46,481 nucleotides of DNA, taken from Chromera velia. Lineage: Eukaryota; Sar; Chromeraceae. A program made the translations under genes and the position numbers. The stretch is taken from the NCBI GenBank assembly GCA_018398765.1, contig JAHBMJ010003175.1, forward strand, positions 7,009 to 53,489. The letters are read 5' to 3'. Numbering within the stretch: position 1 is the first letter of the stretch; every line of letters starts with the position of its first letter. Shown here in pieces: positions 13,601-25,165 of the stretch. Under the pieces are notes generated by a model. That model was not told the origin of the DNA. It made no database searches and saw only the letters and a list, made by a program, of their open reading frames with translations.

Positions 13601-15698
13601 TTCTTTGTCCCGGCAAGCAGGCACAGAGCCCGACAGACAGACAGAAAAGCCGAACGACCGAACGACCAGACGCTGACGCCCAATCGAGTCGAGTCGAGTC
13701 CAGCCCAAAGGGATGGATCATTTCCCTTCCCTTCCCTCTCTGAGTCCACTCCAGTCTCTTGACAGACCACCAACCCAACCACCTGGCGGGCGGCCGGCCA
13801 CCTCTGCATCCCTCGTCCCATGCCGCTCACATCGGATCAGGTAACGGCATGCAACGACACCCCAGACCAAAGTTCCAGTCGAGCTTGACAAAATGGAGTC
13901 GCAGGTTGGTTCAATGGAATGAGTTGGTGGGTGGGTGAGAGGAACAGGAGGGAGGGAAGACGAAGGATGAAGAATGCACAGGAGCAAGGAGCACTCTGTA
14001 TCCGATGCGCTGCGACTTCCTCCCTTCACGTTTCTTTCCCTTCGATTGATCAATTCAACTAAAAGGCCGGCACACTGAGAGAGAGAGAGACCGCACCCAC
14101 GCTGGGGGGAAGTCTATTTCTCTTTTCACGAAGAGAAGAGCGAGAGAAAGGGAGACAACAACATGACATAAACAACACAACACAGGATGATGATGAAGCA
14201 ACACAACGAATGCAACAACATCCGACAAGCAAGGGCCACAGCTGCATCGTCCTTCGTTTTCGTGTCAGGATGCCCAAAACCAAACAACACAGCGCAAACA
14301 ACCAGTCAGCCAGCCAGTCAGTCAGGCAGGCAAAAGGTACGGCCAGAAGCAGCACGAGGCACTCAGTGATATATTCTCTAGATGAACCAACAGCAGCATA
14401 AGACATGAGACAGACACAAGGAGAGAGGGAACATGCAAAAGAGGAAGAAGGGAGAGAAGTGAGAAGGGAACGGAGATAACTGAGGATGCCAGACTGGCAA
14501 GGACCCCCCAGCTGCTGCCTTTTCTTTTCTCTTTCTCCTCTCCACGGGCACACACCGTGCCACATCCAGCTGCAACCACCGCTTGAACGGTGCCATTCAA
14601 TCATTAGTTCCTTTCCTCCTCGCTTAAACGGACGGACAGAGAGACGGGGGGGAAGAAGATCATACAAAGACAGACAAAAGGACGGCGAGGAGAGGGACGG
14701 AGAGAGGGAAGACGAATGACGCCAAGCAGGGCAAGGTCGAACGAATAAGACAGCACAGACCAACAACTGCCCAACCAAGCTCTGAACCAACAACACACAG
14801 ACAGACGGATTAACATTCAACGACTCGCTGATTGAGTCATTCAGACATGTGCACGCCATCAAGAGGAAGGGCGAACGCTCCTCGTTCGCATACTAAGTTC
14901 CTCCCTCAGTCAGTCCAACCCACTCTTCTTTCTTTCCCCATTCTTTTTCTTCCCGATCTCTGCCGCGGACGGGAATGAAGGACACCTCTTGTTTCCCCTC
15001 CCCTCCCAAGTCATCTCTTTTTTTCTCTTTCTTTCATCGACTGGTTCTCTCTTCTCTTCGCCAATTCATCGGCCCCTAAGGAGGGGAATGGATTGACAGA
15101 AGGAAGGAAGGAGGGCACAAACGACTGTGGACTCACCAACAACATTCCTCCGCTCGGGGGGGAGGGGGAGAGAGAGAGAAGAAAGATGAAGCAAGACAGG
15201 CAGCTACGTCAAACGAGAGAAAGGGGGAAGGCGCTTGGAGAAGGAAACAGGAAAAGGATGTAATACCAACCACTGAGAAGAGAGAAGAAGAAGAAAAAGA
15301 AGAGGAAGAAGAAGGAAGTACGCAATTGACCATTTCTTGTCCCTCTTTATCGTGTAACAGCTTCCCTTATGTCCATACAAGTCGATGTCGAAGGATCGGT
15401 TCGCTTTCCAGATCGATGGCAGCTGGAGACAGACGCCTGCTTTCTCCCTTTCATGACGCCCTCGCGGCTTGGGAGCAGCTCTCTTTTGTCGGACAGGCTG
15501 GCTGACATGTGTCCTTTGATATTCATTCTTTTCTTTCTTTCTTTCTGTCAACCTTGAAATCGTCTTTTCTGGAGAAATTACCATTCAGCCGGGCAGGAAG
15601 GAGGGAAGGGGGTAACTCTTTTTCTCTTTTTCGGTACGGTCACAATGCGCAGGCACGTCTTTTCCTTTTCACTTCTTTTCCTTCCTTCTTTTCTTGTT

Positions 15699-16812
15699 TC
15701 AGGCTGACGATGAGGCTACTCCACTGCACGCGTCACACCCCCTCTCTTGCTCTTCCTCCTCTTCATCCCCCTCTAACGACCCGATGGTTGTCAGACTGTA
15801 GAGACGGCGTGTGTCTCCAGAACCCGAACCCCCCTTGCCTGCGTTGGGAGAAGAACCGTGCTGCCCCTCCCGGCAGTCAGTGTCGGTATCCCCTGATGAT
15901 GAGAGCTGTCTCTCGGGGGGGGACATGGGGGGCATATCGGCAACCTGAGTGGAGGCTGCCGCTGTCTCTGCTTCTTCGCCCTCTCTGTCCTGGTCTCTGT
16001 CTCTCTCTGCCTCGAGTGCCATCATTGTTTCCATCCAGTTTTCTTTGTGTTTCTCCAACCAGATCTTCTGCTCTTTCAGAAACTCACGGCGGAAGAAACC
16101 AGCAGACAGGGAGCGGGAGGGAAAGGCCTCAAAGGCAAACTCCCCCCCCGAGAGGAGGAGCTGCGTCTGTCTCTGGAGCATCTGCTCTCTGGTCTCTCCT
16201 TCCATTTGGTGGAGAGGGGAGGGACCGTCGCCCTGCTGGATCCACCCCCCGTGCTGGCGAAACAAGGAGCCCCCACTTCTCTGGACCAGCTCTGCATCTT
16301 CAGTGTCCAGGATGGGATCTGCCACCCTGTCAAACCAGGGGTGTGCGAGACAGTCCTCCACAGTAGCACGCCGGTAGGGGTTGACCTCAAGCATGCGGGA
16401 GAGGAGATCGAGGGCCTCAGGGGAGACGTGAGACGGAAGCACGGCGCTGCAGGTAAACAGACAGACAGACAGACAGACAGGCAGGCAGGCAGTCAGGAAA
16501 GGGGAAGGGAGGAAAAAGACGAAGGAGGAACAGGGCAACGGGCGCACGCAGAAAAGCGAAGCACAGGAAAATCCAAGGGAAGCACTGGACTCGAAAGGAA
16601 CAGAGAGTGCCATCATGAATGAATGAATGAAAGAAAGACTCGAAAGGAACAGAGAGTGCCATCATGAATGAATGAATGAAAGAAAGAAAGAAAGAAAGAA
16701 AGAAAGAAAAGAAAGAAAAGAAAGAAAGAAAGAAAGAAAGAAAAGAAAGAAAGAAAAGAAAGAAAGAAAAGAAAGAAAGAAAGAAAGAAAAGAAAGAAAG
16801 AAACAAAAGAAA

Positions 16813-16844
<32 letters not shown>

Positions 16845-19800
16845 AAAGAAAGAAAGAAAGAAAGAAAAGAAAGAAAAAAAAAAAAAAAAGAAAGAAAAGA
16901 ACAATGGAAGAGGATGACACGAACGCACCCAAGTTCCCCCCCCCACAACCCCATACACCGACTGACCCGAGTCCCGTGCCCGCAGGTGCCTGCATCACGG
17001 TTTGCACTCCCGCAGCGTTTCTGCAGGATCGGAGGAATCTGCTATCGGTTCCGTTGGACGACGGGGATGCAGGTAGTCCCCCTAGCACCGCGAGGATTCT
17101 GTCGAGTTGGTCACTTGAGGAGGTGCCTGGGAAGAGGGGTTGACCCAGAATCATCTCAGCCAGCACACACCCAGCTGCCCACACGTCTACTCCGTAACTA
17201 TACGTCCCGGCCTGCAACAGAAGCTCGGGGGCACGGTACCATCGGGTGACGATGTAGGACGTCATGCACTCTCTGTCTGCGTCTGCGTCTGCGTCTGCAG
17301 CTGCTTGCGGGGCGTGGGTGGGGGAAATGGGAGGAGGGGGGGCACGGGGAGAGGCGACAGGCAGTACCCCCCCCGTGGCTTCTCTCCCTCCCTCTGCCTC
17401 TCGCTGCTGCTGCTGCTGCTGCTGGGGATGATTCTCTTCAGGCACCGTCTGGAAAGAGATCGAAGAGACTAGCGAGGGGGCCTGCAGAGTGCTGCTCGCA
17501 CTTCCAGATGCACCCCCTGGGGGGGTCTGCATTTGCATCGTCATGGGTTTGTGGTCTGCTGCCTCGGCCGCTGCGGGGATGGACGCAGAGGTGGAAGGGG
17601 AGTTGGGCACATGGGTAGGAGTCATCTGCTGCTGGTGTGCCGTCGTTGCGCCCTCCGCATGGAGATGGGGAGGGGGGGGACAGGCAACTCGGGCGAGGCC
17701 GAAATCTGCCAGACGGAGATCGCAGTCGAGGTTGACGAGGATGTTGCGGGGCTTGACGTCTCTGTGGAGAACTCCTCGGCCCTTCAGGTATCTCAGAGCC
17801 TGCACATGCATGCATGCATGCAATTGTTGGCAGGCAAGTATTCGGGCATACACAAATAGACAGACCATCATTCGGTCAGCCGGGGAGGCAAGGAGACGAC
17901 CGGACAGATGAAAGGCGAAGCGAGAAGGTAGAAGGGGCGGAGAACGGATGAAGGAAGAGAGAAAATCAAAGGACTTTCTTTTTCCGCTCTCTCTCTCTCT
18001 CACACACACACACACGCATACACACACACAGAGAAAGAGACAGAGAGAGAAATGATCGCAGGATGTCTATCTGACAAGGGAAGGAGGCAGGCGACTTCCA
18101 CAGCGACCCATCGTGTGAACTCCAAACATGGAAGAGCCGCCTGCCTGCGTGCCTATCTCATCGATGTGTCCCGCTTGACGCCCCACCCCAATGAACTAGA
18201 GGAAGAAGGAAAGAAGGAAAAGAAAAAAGAAAGAAAACACAGATGCATGACGGACAAAATGAAAAAAAAAAAAAACGCTGCAGGCAGGCAGGAAGGAAGA
18301 ACCCTCTCCCGAACCCACCCGGCAGAGTTGGTACATGAAGAATTGTTGGTGGTGTTCTGAGAGTCTCTGCCCGCTTCTGATCACAGAGTCCAGGTCCGCA
18401 TCCATTTTCCCGAAGCACGCGTACACCTCGTGGAAGCTTCGGGAATCAGATCCTGAAAGGGAAAGACAGACAGACTGTATGTTTTTTCTAGTCCCTGCTT
18501 GTCTTCATGTAAGGAAAGGTAGACAGACTTCATGGATTCTTTCCCTCCTCTTTTTCATGAACACAACAGAAAAAAAGAAAGACAGACAGATACACACACA
18601 GACAGAAAGGAAGAAAGAAATATCCCATGCCAAGTGAGTGGCAAGCTCCGAAAGTGCACAAAAGATGTCGATTGAAACGAAACGTACACAAACAGCCGTC
18701 AGAATCAGATGGGACGAATCGGGGGGCAGAGAGTTGACGTGTGGGATTGAGCGAATGATTGAGGCACAGAAAACAAGATGCAGGCCATGAGGGCCGCCAG
18801 AGGGAGGGAATGGAGTCTTCAACCTCCCGCCAAAGAGACAAAACGAAGCGCAAGAAGCGAGGCAGCTGTCCATACGGACAAGCGGAACAATGCCAAGGAG
18901 GGAGACAGAAGGAAATTTCAGGCTTCAGCTTGACTTCCTGCCATCTCTTCCTTCCTTTCCGTACGTCCAGTTCAAGCAGGTAGCGAGGTCGGTTGACTTG
19001 ACTGACTGACCGCAACAGTAGACGTCTTCCAACTCGACGATCTGCAGAGGAGAGAAAAGGAGAGGAGGAGAGAGCAGACGGGAGGACAAGAATGACACAG
19101 ATGGAAGACAGAGAGCAGACAGGGCGTCCAAACAAAGAGACGGGCACACCGGCCGACTCACAAAAGAACAGACCAACGCCATCAGCTCAACCACATCAGA
19201 ACGAACAAACGAAAGAACGAAAAAGCTGACGGACGTTTTCATGGTCAAGCAGCCTGAGAATTCGAAGTTCCCTTAGCCTGCACGGACAGACAACAGAGGC
19301 ACGGAAGAAGAGAATCACACACAAAACCGAAAGGAAGGAACACAAGCAGATCAAAGGATGGAGCGCGAATCTTCAGACTGCCCCGAAAAGGGAAATTGGG
19401 GAAACAGATAGGATTGAAGGAATGTCCACGAAGGCAACAAAAGTAAGCTGAAGTGTCAGCACGAAGGGCAAGTAACAAGTCGGGGCTGGGAGGGAAAGGG
19501 GACAGGAAGGAAACATAAACGAAGATTTCAACCCAAACAGACAAGTCAGGAACTGTTCGTTGTGCCATCTCTCCCCCTCACTCACGTTCTCCTGGCCACG
19601 TCCGGGTTGCTGAAAGTGTGGTTCTGCAGGTGTTCAAGGGAGACACTCCGTCCGATCACACCATTGAGGAAAAAGGGAGTGAACCTCAGAGACAATCAAA
19701 GCGGAGGATGAGATATCAACTGGGGCAAAAAAGAAGGTACCTTTCTTTGTCACAGCAAGGAGACGCACAGACAAATTCACCCACAGGAATTGCAGGGTCA

Positions 19801-20133
19801 AATAGACTTCTATCACAGAGTACCACACAAAGGAGCGTGCGCATTTTCTCAAAAAAGGAGACTCTGACCATTTTCTTCACTGCAACTGGACGGCCGTCTC
19901 CTTGAAGCCCACAGAAAACCGTTCCTGCAGGCCAAGGAGGCACGAACTTTTCATGCGAGGTCGAGGAGGAATGTAATTTCGAAAGAGTGAAGACATTGTA
20001 AGAAGAACCACTGACCATATGCGCCTGTCCCAAGGACAGCGATCTCAGAAGTCGATGCATCGACGACAACTTCAGTCCCATTACCAATCCCGACTCTCTT
20101 GAAAGAGCGTGAGAACCCGCCTAGGCTCATCAT
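15699..20133 (-). CDS. MAP kinase (CMGC family), 8 exons, 666 aa predicted, TSY activation motif
   Basis: Serine/threonine protein kinase of the MAPK family. Exons on the minus strand are 20133-20016, 19924-19869, 19623-19586, 19277-19235, 19041-19011, 18452-18319, 17799-16967 and 16446-15699. All use GT-AG introns with matching phases and total 2001 nt including TGA. Visible motifs are the glycine loop GTGAYG (35-40), VAVKK with K56, helix-C E74, HRDVKPRN (152-159, catalytic D154), DFG (172-174), activation motif T320-S321-Y322, WYRAPE, and the C-lobe segments DVWAAGC and LDLLSRML. An insertion of about 140 residues, rich in Ala, Pro, Ser and Gln and including Gln7 and (Ala-Asp)n repeats, separates DFGLAR from TSY, where about a dozen residues are usual. 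A C-terminal tail of about 215 residues ends in acidic repeats. The TSY motif resembles the TSH of apicomplexan MAPK2 more than TEY. The start is the first Met of exon 1. Confidence 0.88.
16588..16685. repeat. 49-bp direct duplication in kinase intron 7
   Basis: Two adjacent copies (16,588-16,636 and 16,637-16,685) of a 49-bp unit that ends in GAAT and GAAA tetramers. They are essentially identical, which suggests a recent slippage event. They lie in the intron between kinase exons 7 and 8. Confidence 0.85.
16678..16902. repeat. (GAAA)n tract in kinase intron 7
   Basis: About 225 bp of GAAA/GAAAA repeats. On the transcribed kinase RNA this is a long CUUU polypyrimidine stretch. It extends the neighbouring open frame with Phe/Ser/Leu codons, which are intronic. 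Confidence 0.9.
17404..17424 (-). repeat. CAG/CTG repeat coding for Gln7 in the kinase
   Basis: A CTG run on the plus strand reads as a run of seven Gln codons (CAG) inside the kinase activation-segment insertion, at about residues 266-272. Confidence 0.9.
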
Positions 20134-20903
20134 CTAGAGTAGCTCCAGCTTCTTATAAACGTATGCTGTGGCTGGAAAATAACTCCGCACTTGTGGATGA
20201 CAAAGTTGGTCGACCTTGATGTTGAATTCTTTCGATCGTTCTGCTTCCTCTTTCTCTTTCTGGCTGTCAGCTGAGTTTCTTCAGTCAGACCTCTCAAATT
20301 AAAGGCAAAAGTTCTGTCTCAGCTCCGGTGTGCTTGTTCTTTCTCTCTTGATGGGTAGAAGCACTATCTCACCATCTCCATCCACACCAGTGGCGACCAA
20401 TGAGAAGCAGGGAGACCGATTCTCTTGAGGAGAGATGGGAGGATATTGCAGGAAAACGGCAGAAAATGATGATTTTTGGATTTTTGTTCTCAAAAAACTT
20501 TTTCTATCGGTAAGGTGGTTCTTGGCCCCGCAAATATGTTTGGGGGGCACATTAGTGAATGCTTTACGGCTCTGTCACTCTAGGATGAGCACTCGCACGA
20601 AGTTTTTTGCGGGCCGCGGCGAGAACGGAACCCGGCCTTCCGGGGCCGGCCATGTATTGCCCAAGTACGTCGGTGCGCATGCGTGCTAGCCGAATATTCG
20701 GCTCTACGCACAGCTATCGCATGTTTGTCCAATGTCCCGGCAGCTACTTTTTCTGAGTACCGCTCTTCATCCTTGAACCTTCCGATTCCTTTCTCCACAG
20801 TGAAGTTGTCCCAGTTCGACATCCAGCTGACTGCGATGTTTTTGTTGAGGGACCTCTGAGTGACTGCTCTGAAAAACTTCTTCTACTTTTAACTGGTCTC
20901 ACC
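20134..20903. promoter_or_regulatory. Divergent intergenic region between kinase and dioxygenase-like genes
   Basis: 770 bp separates two start codons that point away from each other. It probably holds both promoters. A GC-rich stretch at about 20,605-20,660 contains nested GGCC palindromes. No TATA box or defined element can be assigned from sequence alone, so the regulatory role is inferred from arrangement only. Confidence 0.4.
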
Positions 20904-21752
20904 ATGTCCGACAACAAAGAGGCAGACTGTCTTTGGGGATCAGACGCGGTTGTGATCCTCGACCGTCTTCTCTCCCCCGAGGAGTGCCAATCGCATGTGA
21001 TGGCTCTTCTTCACAGCGAAGACAAGCACAAAAGCTCAACGCCTCACCGAGAGACGGAATCCATCAACCTGGTCCGCCCTGCTTTCTCAGACGAGTACGA
21101 GGCCCGTCTCCTCCCCCGCTTGTTTTCAGGTCCCTTCAAGGAGATCACCATCACGGACTCTCCTGAAGATATCAAGAGCTTCGGGTTCGGAAGTGCGGGA
21201 CGGTGGCGTCCTTGTGGGGTGAGACCGGAGTGGACGATCCAGAGCTACCAGGCGTCGACAGGGCACTTGAACGTTCATGACGATTCAACGTACATTCAGG
21301 ACATCAATAAGGTCACCCTCGTATCCCTGTTGATCTACCTGAATGAGGAGTTTCAGGAAGGCGAGACGGCGTTCTTCGAGAGAGCAGACGAGGATCCTGA
21401 AGGTGCTCCTGTGTGCGTACGGAAGGAAAAGCCTCAGACGGGAAAGGCGGTTCTATTGAGGGCCCAGGACGTTCTGCGCGCGGGTCTGCCACCGATTGGC
21501 GGAGTGAAGGTCATTCTGAAGACTGATGTTTTGTTTCAGCGCGTGAGTGAGCCTCTGGATGCAGAGACCACGGAGTTGATCGAGGAACACGCCCGTGTGG
21601 AACAGCAACTGGACTGCATGGAGGTGTGCTCAGCAGAGACTGTCCAGGAAGTGACACGAAAGTTGAAGAGTCTCTACCGACGCTGCCCTGCACTGGAGTC
21701 TGCGGGCTCGTTGCTGACTGTTTCAAAACCGTTGACGTCGGCTGCAGTCTGA
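20904..21752 (+). CDS. 2-oxoglutarate/Fe(II) dioxygenase (prolyl 4-hydroxylase-like), probably lacking the distal iron ligand
   Basis: A 282-residue protein in one exon; no intron is needed. The fold signature of the 2OG-Fe(II) oxygenase superfamily (prolyl 4-hydroxylase-like) is visible: an H-x-D pair at H125 and D127, LLIYLNEEF, the GETAFF strand at 153-158, and the C-terminal strand ending KTDVLF at 206-211. Family members normally have a distal His in an HEG-like motif after the D-x-L-L segment. Here the aligned residue is R192 (codon CGC) in LRAG. The usual 2OG-binding basic residue appears as K206. An intact iron-binding triad is therefore not apparent, and the protein may be a non-catalytic relative. 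About 65 residues follow the domain and look helical. The ATG is the first in frame. It is divergent from the kinase gene upstream. Confidence 0.75.
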   Translation: MSDNKEADCLWGSDAVVILDRLLSPEECQSHVMALLHSEDKHKSSTPHRETESINLVRPAFSDEYEARLLPRLFSGPFKEITITDSPEDIKSFGFGSAGRWRPCGVRPEWTIQSYQASTGHLNVHDDSTYIQDINKVTLVSLLIYLNEEFQEGETAFFERADEDPEGAPVCVRKEKPQTGKAVLLRAQDVLRAGLPPIGGVKVILKTDVLFQRVSEPLDAETTELIEEHARVEQQLDCMEVCSAETVQEVTRKLKSLYRRCPALESAGSLLTVSKPLTSAAV

Positions 21753-22616
21753 CAGCTCCCGCAGGACAGCGTATGATGTGTGCTGTAGTTTGGTGCTTAG
21801 TGATGCACTGATGCTTTTGCTAGCTTCTGGGCTGAGATTGGGCCGAGTCCACTGTCGCAGTGGGTCTGTGAGTAGATTCTTGCTCTTTTAATCCATGTCA
21901 GATCCATGCCTTTTTCCTACTACCCTGATTTGATTGACATGAAACTGGCTTATCTGCATGCATGATATTCATGGATTTGTATCTATACAAATGTATGCCC
22001 GGTCCCGTCACCTCCCGATTGAACGGCCGATTCTATACACCTACGTCAAAAACCTTCTATATACACTCAAAATTTGAGTCAAAAACCTAAAGACAAACAT
22101 TATGCAATTCAAAAATGCAAAAACGTCTGCATGAGTCCCTTAGTAGATAGCTGCGTAGAGACAATGACTCTGCAGCTTAGCCCGCCGCGACGAACGCAGC
22201 CAGTCTGAGTATATTTTGAAGTCAAATTCGGAGCTAGATTCTGAACATATGAGTTAATCACTATAGGTTAATCAATCAAGTTCAAGTTAAATCAAATAGT
22301 AAAACAACTAAACAATAAATTCGATCGATCTAGAAGTTGATTCTGAATTTAAAAGACTAGTAAAAGTCCAACTCCAAATTTTTATGATACAAAGTGATTT
22401 AGAAAACTAGCTAGAAAATGATGTAGATTCATTAAATTACTTTTAATTTTAGATTTGGGTTTAAAAAATTCAAAGATACATATCGAAAAATCAACCAAAA
22501 AAGTGTTATCCGTTTCAGTACATAAATCGTAACATGATTGCTTTATTAATTGACCGAAGAATTCATTAGCTTAACTAAACCTAGCAATCGTCATGATAAA
22601 GAGTGTATGGATACCA
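21753..22616. other. AT-rich intergenic region between convergent genes
   Basis: About 860 bp lies between the stop codons of the dioxygenase-like gene and the minus-strand membrane protein gene, so both 3' untranslated regions fall here. From about 22,200 on it is strongly AT-rich with many stops in all frames. No feature beyond that is visible. Confidence 0.6.
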
Positions 22617-25054
22617 CTAGTCATCATCCTCTTTCTTGTTCAAATGCGTTGCTCGCGCTACAGCGACCGGTAAACGAGAAAGAACCCAGCCTATTGCAGT
22701 GCTGCTTGTAAAGTAAATTGCAGCAATGATGAGCCCCCTGACAGTGAGAGCCAGGTTGGAGGAGAAGCGTGACAGATCTGGAGGGACCTCCTTTGAGAAA
22801 GAAGACAACAACCCCCCCACAACACAATAAATAACCCCTTCAAGTCTATCAGCATTCAGTCTTTGTGAAGTGATTTTCCTTTCTTCTCGTGCGACCTCAC
22901 TCCACAATTCCGTAAAGGGAACCAGTCCTTTCTTTGCATACCAGAAGTGCTGGTGATACTCTGACTTGAATGGGATCAGAGCGTCCGACTGGCTGTCGTA
23001 CAGAGCCACCACACTCGCACTCCCCTCTATGGGCTGCTCCTCCCACTGCATGCGGACTGAGCCCTCACGAAGGGCCGAGACAACGCGCTTCGACCCAACC
23101 GGCTTGCCTGGCTCCTTCTCCCCCTCCCCGGGTCCCTTTTCTTGAGCCTTGCTGCTGCTACTGCTGTTGCTAGAAGCCTCGGGCGGCTTTCGGACAGCTT
23201 CGAGAACCTCCGAAAGGTAGTAGAACCCATCTGCCTGATTTCTTTCCATCAGAAAAGAGTTCACTTTCCTGCCCCCATTTTGAGAGGTCGAAGCCGCCTC
23301 AGAGGGAGACCAAGAGAGCTTCTTTGTCTCTCCCCAGGGGGGACGGGGAAGCTCTCCTTGATCGTCGTAGGGCATCGAGTCACTCAGAGAAGCCGCCCCG
23401 TCCCATCGAGAGAAAACGAGACGGGGGCAAGCCAGGGGGGTCCACAGTGACTCAGTCTGAGACACACCGACTGTACTACTCGCCCCACCTGCATGTACGG
23501 TCTCTTCTTCAGAACCCGTCGACGCCTCCTTGCCCTTCTCCTTCTCCTTCTCCTTTCCTGACCTCGACTTCTTCTGCTGCTTCTGCGTTTGTGTCGTCAA
23601 ACTCTCGCCCGCCCCCGGCCCATGCAACACCATGAAAGCAACATCGGGATGCAGCCTGACCCCCTTCACTCGCAGATCCCCGTGGAAATACTGCGGCTCT
23701 CCATAAGCGTCCTTCACGACCCAGCCAATGTATGAACCGCTTGGCTGCCCCTCTGTCGGTCGGTGCCGACGAAAGAGACGCGCCTCCTCTGTTCTTCTCC
23801 GAAATGCAAGAGGGGGAGGTGGAATATCTTCCCCATCACCTTCCTCTTCCCTCCCCTCATCGTGTTCAGCTTCTTCGATTTCATTGACATCAGAAGAACG
23901 CTGGTCAGTCTCTGCAAGTGTGGGCCGCAACGTCTGGTCCCCTCCCCCCCCTATCTCTTCTCGGCCCTTCATGAGCGAGTACGGCATCGGCCCCATGGTG
24001 AGGTCTCCAGAAATGAACATGATCTTGTCGTGGAACTCCGCCCTCCCCCTCCTGTCTGTAGGCAGGGACGTTTTTTGACTCTCCGCAGCTGCTGTCGATG
24101 CATCTGCCAACATTCGCAACTCCATCACGGCCCCGTGTTCGGATCGGGCCTGCATGCACAGGAAGGGAGGGCATGGAAGGAAGAAAGAAAGCTGCATGTG
24201 CTCTTCCGAGCCATTCAGTCTTCGTTCCAACTTTTTCGCTGCTGAACCCCTCCCTCCGTGTCTGTTGCCTTTTCAGGATGTGATTCTTTCACACGCTTAC
24301 TCCCTTGGGAATCAAAATCGTTTCCTCGCTCCCTCACATTCATTCACTCATTCACTCATTCATTTATTCATTCATTAATTCATTGATTCATTCATTCATT
24401 CATTCATTCACTCACTCACTCATTCACTCATTCATCCATTCATTCATTCATTCATTCACTCATTCAGTCAGTCAGTCAGTCAGTCAGTCAGTCAGTCACT
24501 CTCTCGCCGCCTCCTTCTCCACCAGACAGTCTGTCTCCTCTTGTCCGCTGCCGAGTAGCCACACTTTCCCTCTCTTTCCTTTTTCTCTCACTGTATGCGT
24601 ATGTCTGTGCTGTGCACGTTGTGTGCGAGCATCCCCCCCCGACACGCAGGTTTTTTACACTTTTCTGTGCTTCTGTGTAAGTCCTTCAGCTGACATTTCC
24701 ATTCGAGCCACCCATCTTCAGACAACACAACCCATGCAAGCACACAGGCAGGCAGGCAGGCCAGCGTCTCAAACCTCTCTCCCCACACTGATCCCACCCA
24801 CCCACCTACCCGATGTATTGTTGCATAACCCAGCACGAGCCACGAGAGGGGCCCCATCAGTTGCTGCGTTGCCGTGCGTCCCTGCTGTCCCTTCCCCCCC
24901 CCTTCAGATTGCTGCTGGCTGTCCCTGCTGCTCCCTCCACCCCTGTCTTCCGTCTCGTCTGCCCTCTGCTGCTGGGCAGGGGCCTGCGGCTGCGGCTGGG
25001 TAGGGGAGGGCTGGAAGGGGGATGTGATCGGCCTCCCATCGTGGTCAGAGGTCA
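22617..25054 (-). CDS. TMEM43/LUMA-like membrane protein, two C-terminal exons resolved
   Basis: Two exons joined in phase: 25054-24810, with donor GTAGGT after CGG, and 24149-22617 ending TAG. The predicted part has about 81 plus 510 residues. Features resembling the TMEM43/LUMA family are a short hydrophobic segment then an E-H-G-A-V motif (the family has a WNEGRAV-like motif after its first membrane span), the HDKIMFISG segment near 24,010-24,040 (compare the family's KLVHISG), a basic-rich luminal-type region with low-complexity acidic and Lys/Glu inserts, a DALIPF segment, and hydrophobic stretches near the C-terminus (about 22,675-22,850). The family sits in ER and inner nuclear membranes; location here is inferred. 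Low-complexity inserts make it longer than animal members. Family assignment is by motif spacing recalled from known members, not by alignment. Confidence 0.55.
24341..24497. repeat. (ATTC)n then (AGTC)n microsatellite in intron
   Basis: About 150 bp of ATTC-type tetramers, with interspersed ACTC, is followed by about nine AGTC units. It lies in the intron between the two resolved exons of the TMEM43-like gene. Confidence 0.9.
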
Positions 25055-25165
25055 CTGAGACAACTCGAACCTGCGTGCGTGCGTGAGTGCTTGCGTCAGA
25101 CAGAGAGGAAGAGAAAGAGCAAATGAAGGAGCGCACGGCTAGAAACAAAGATTCGAGGCATTTAC

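Larger units (their letters stand above)
61..15698. other. Long intergenic region without a supportable gene
   Basis: About 15.6 kb in which the long open frames are low-complexity shadows rich in Ser, Phe, Leu, Lys, Glu and Arg, produced by purine/pyrimidine microsatellites. I found no domain motif, no phase-consistent exon chain and no RNA gene. Short GACA/GTCT (CAGA) tetranucleotide runs are scattered throughout. The last few hundred bases probably include the 3' untranslated region of the minus-strand kinase gene. Short or unusual genes could be missed. A modest open frame at about 13,159-13,353 (plus) is basic and acidic without a recognisable domain. Confidence 0.6.

Noticed and set aside
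14059-14862. 267-codon minus-strand open frame with Cys and hydrophobic residues
   Set aside because: Composition follows the local pyrimidine bias; no membrane-protein pattern, no motif and no splice partners.
15509-16622. Plus-strand open frames opposite kinase exon 8
   Set aside because: They are antisense shadows of the GC-rich kinase C-terminal exon.
16613-16958. Phe/Ser/Leu-rich open frames on the minus strand
   Set aside because: They are intron 7 of the kinase read through a CTTT repeat; exon 7 ends at 16,967 with a GTCAGT donor.
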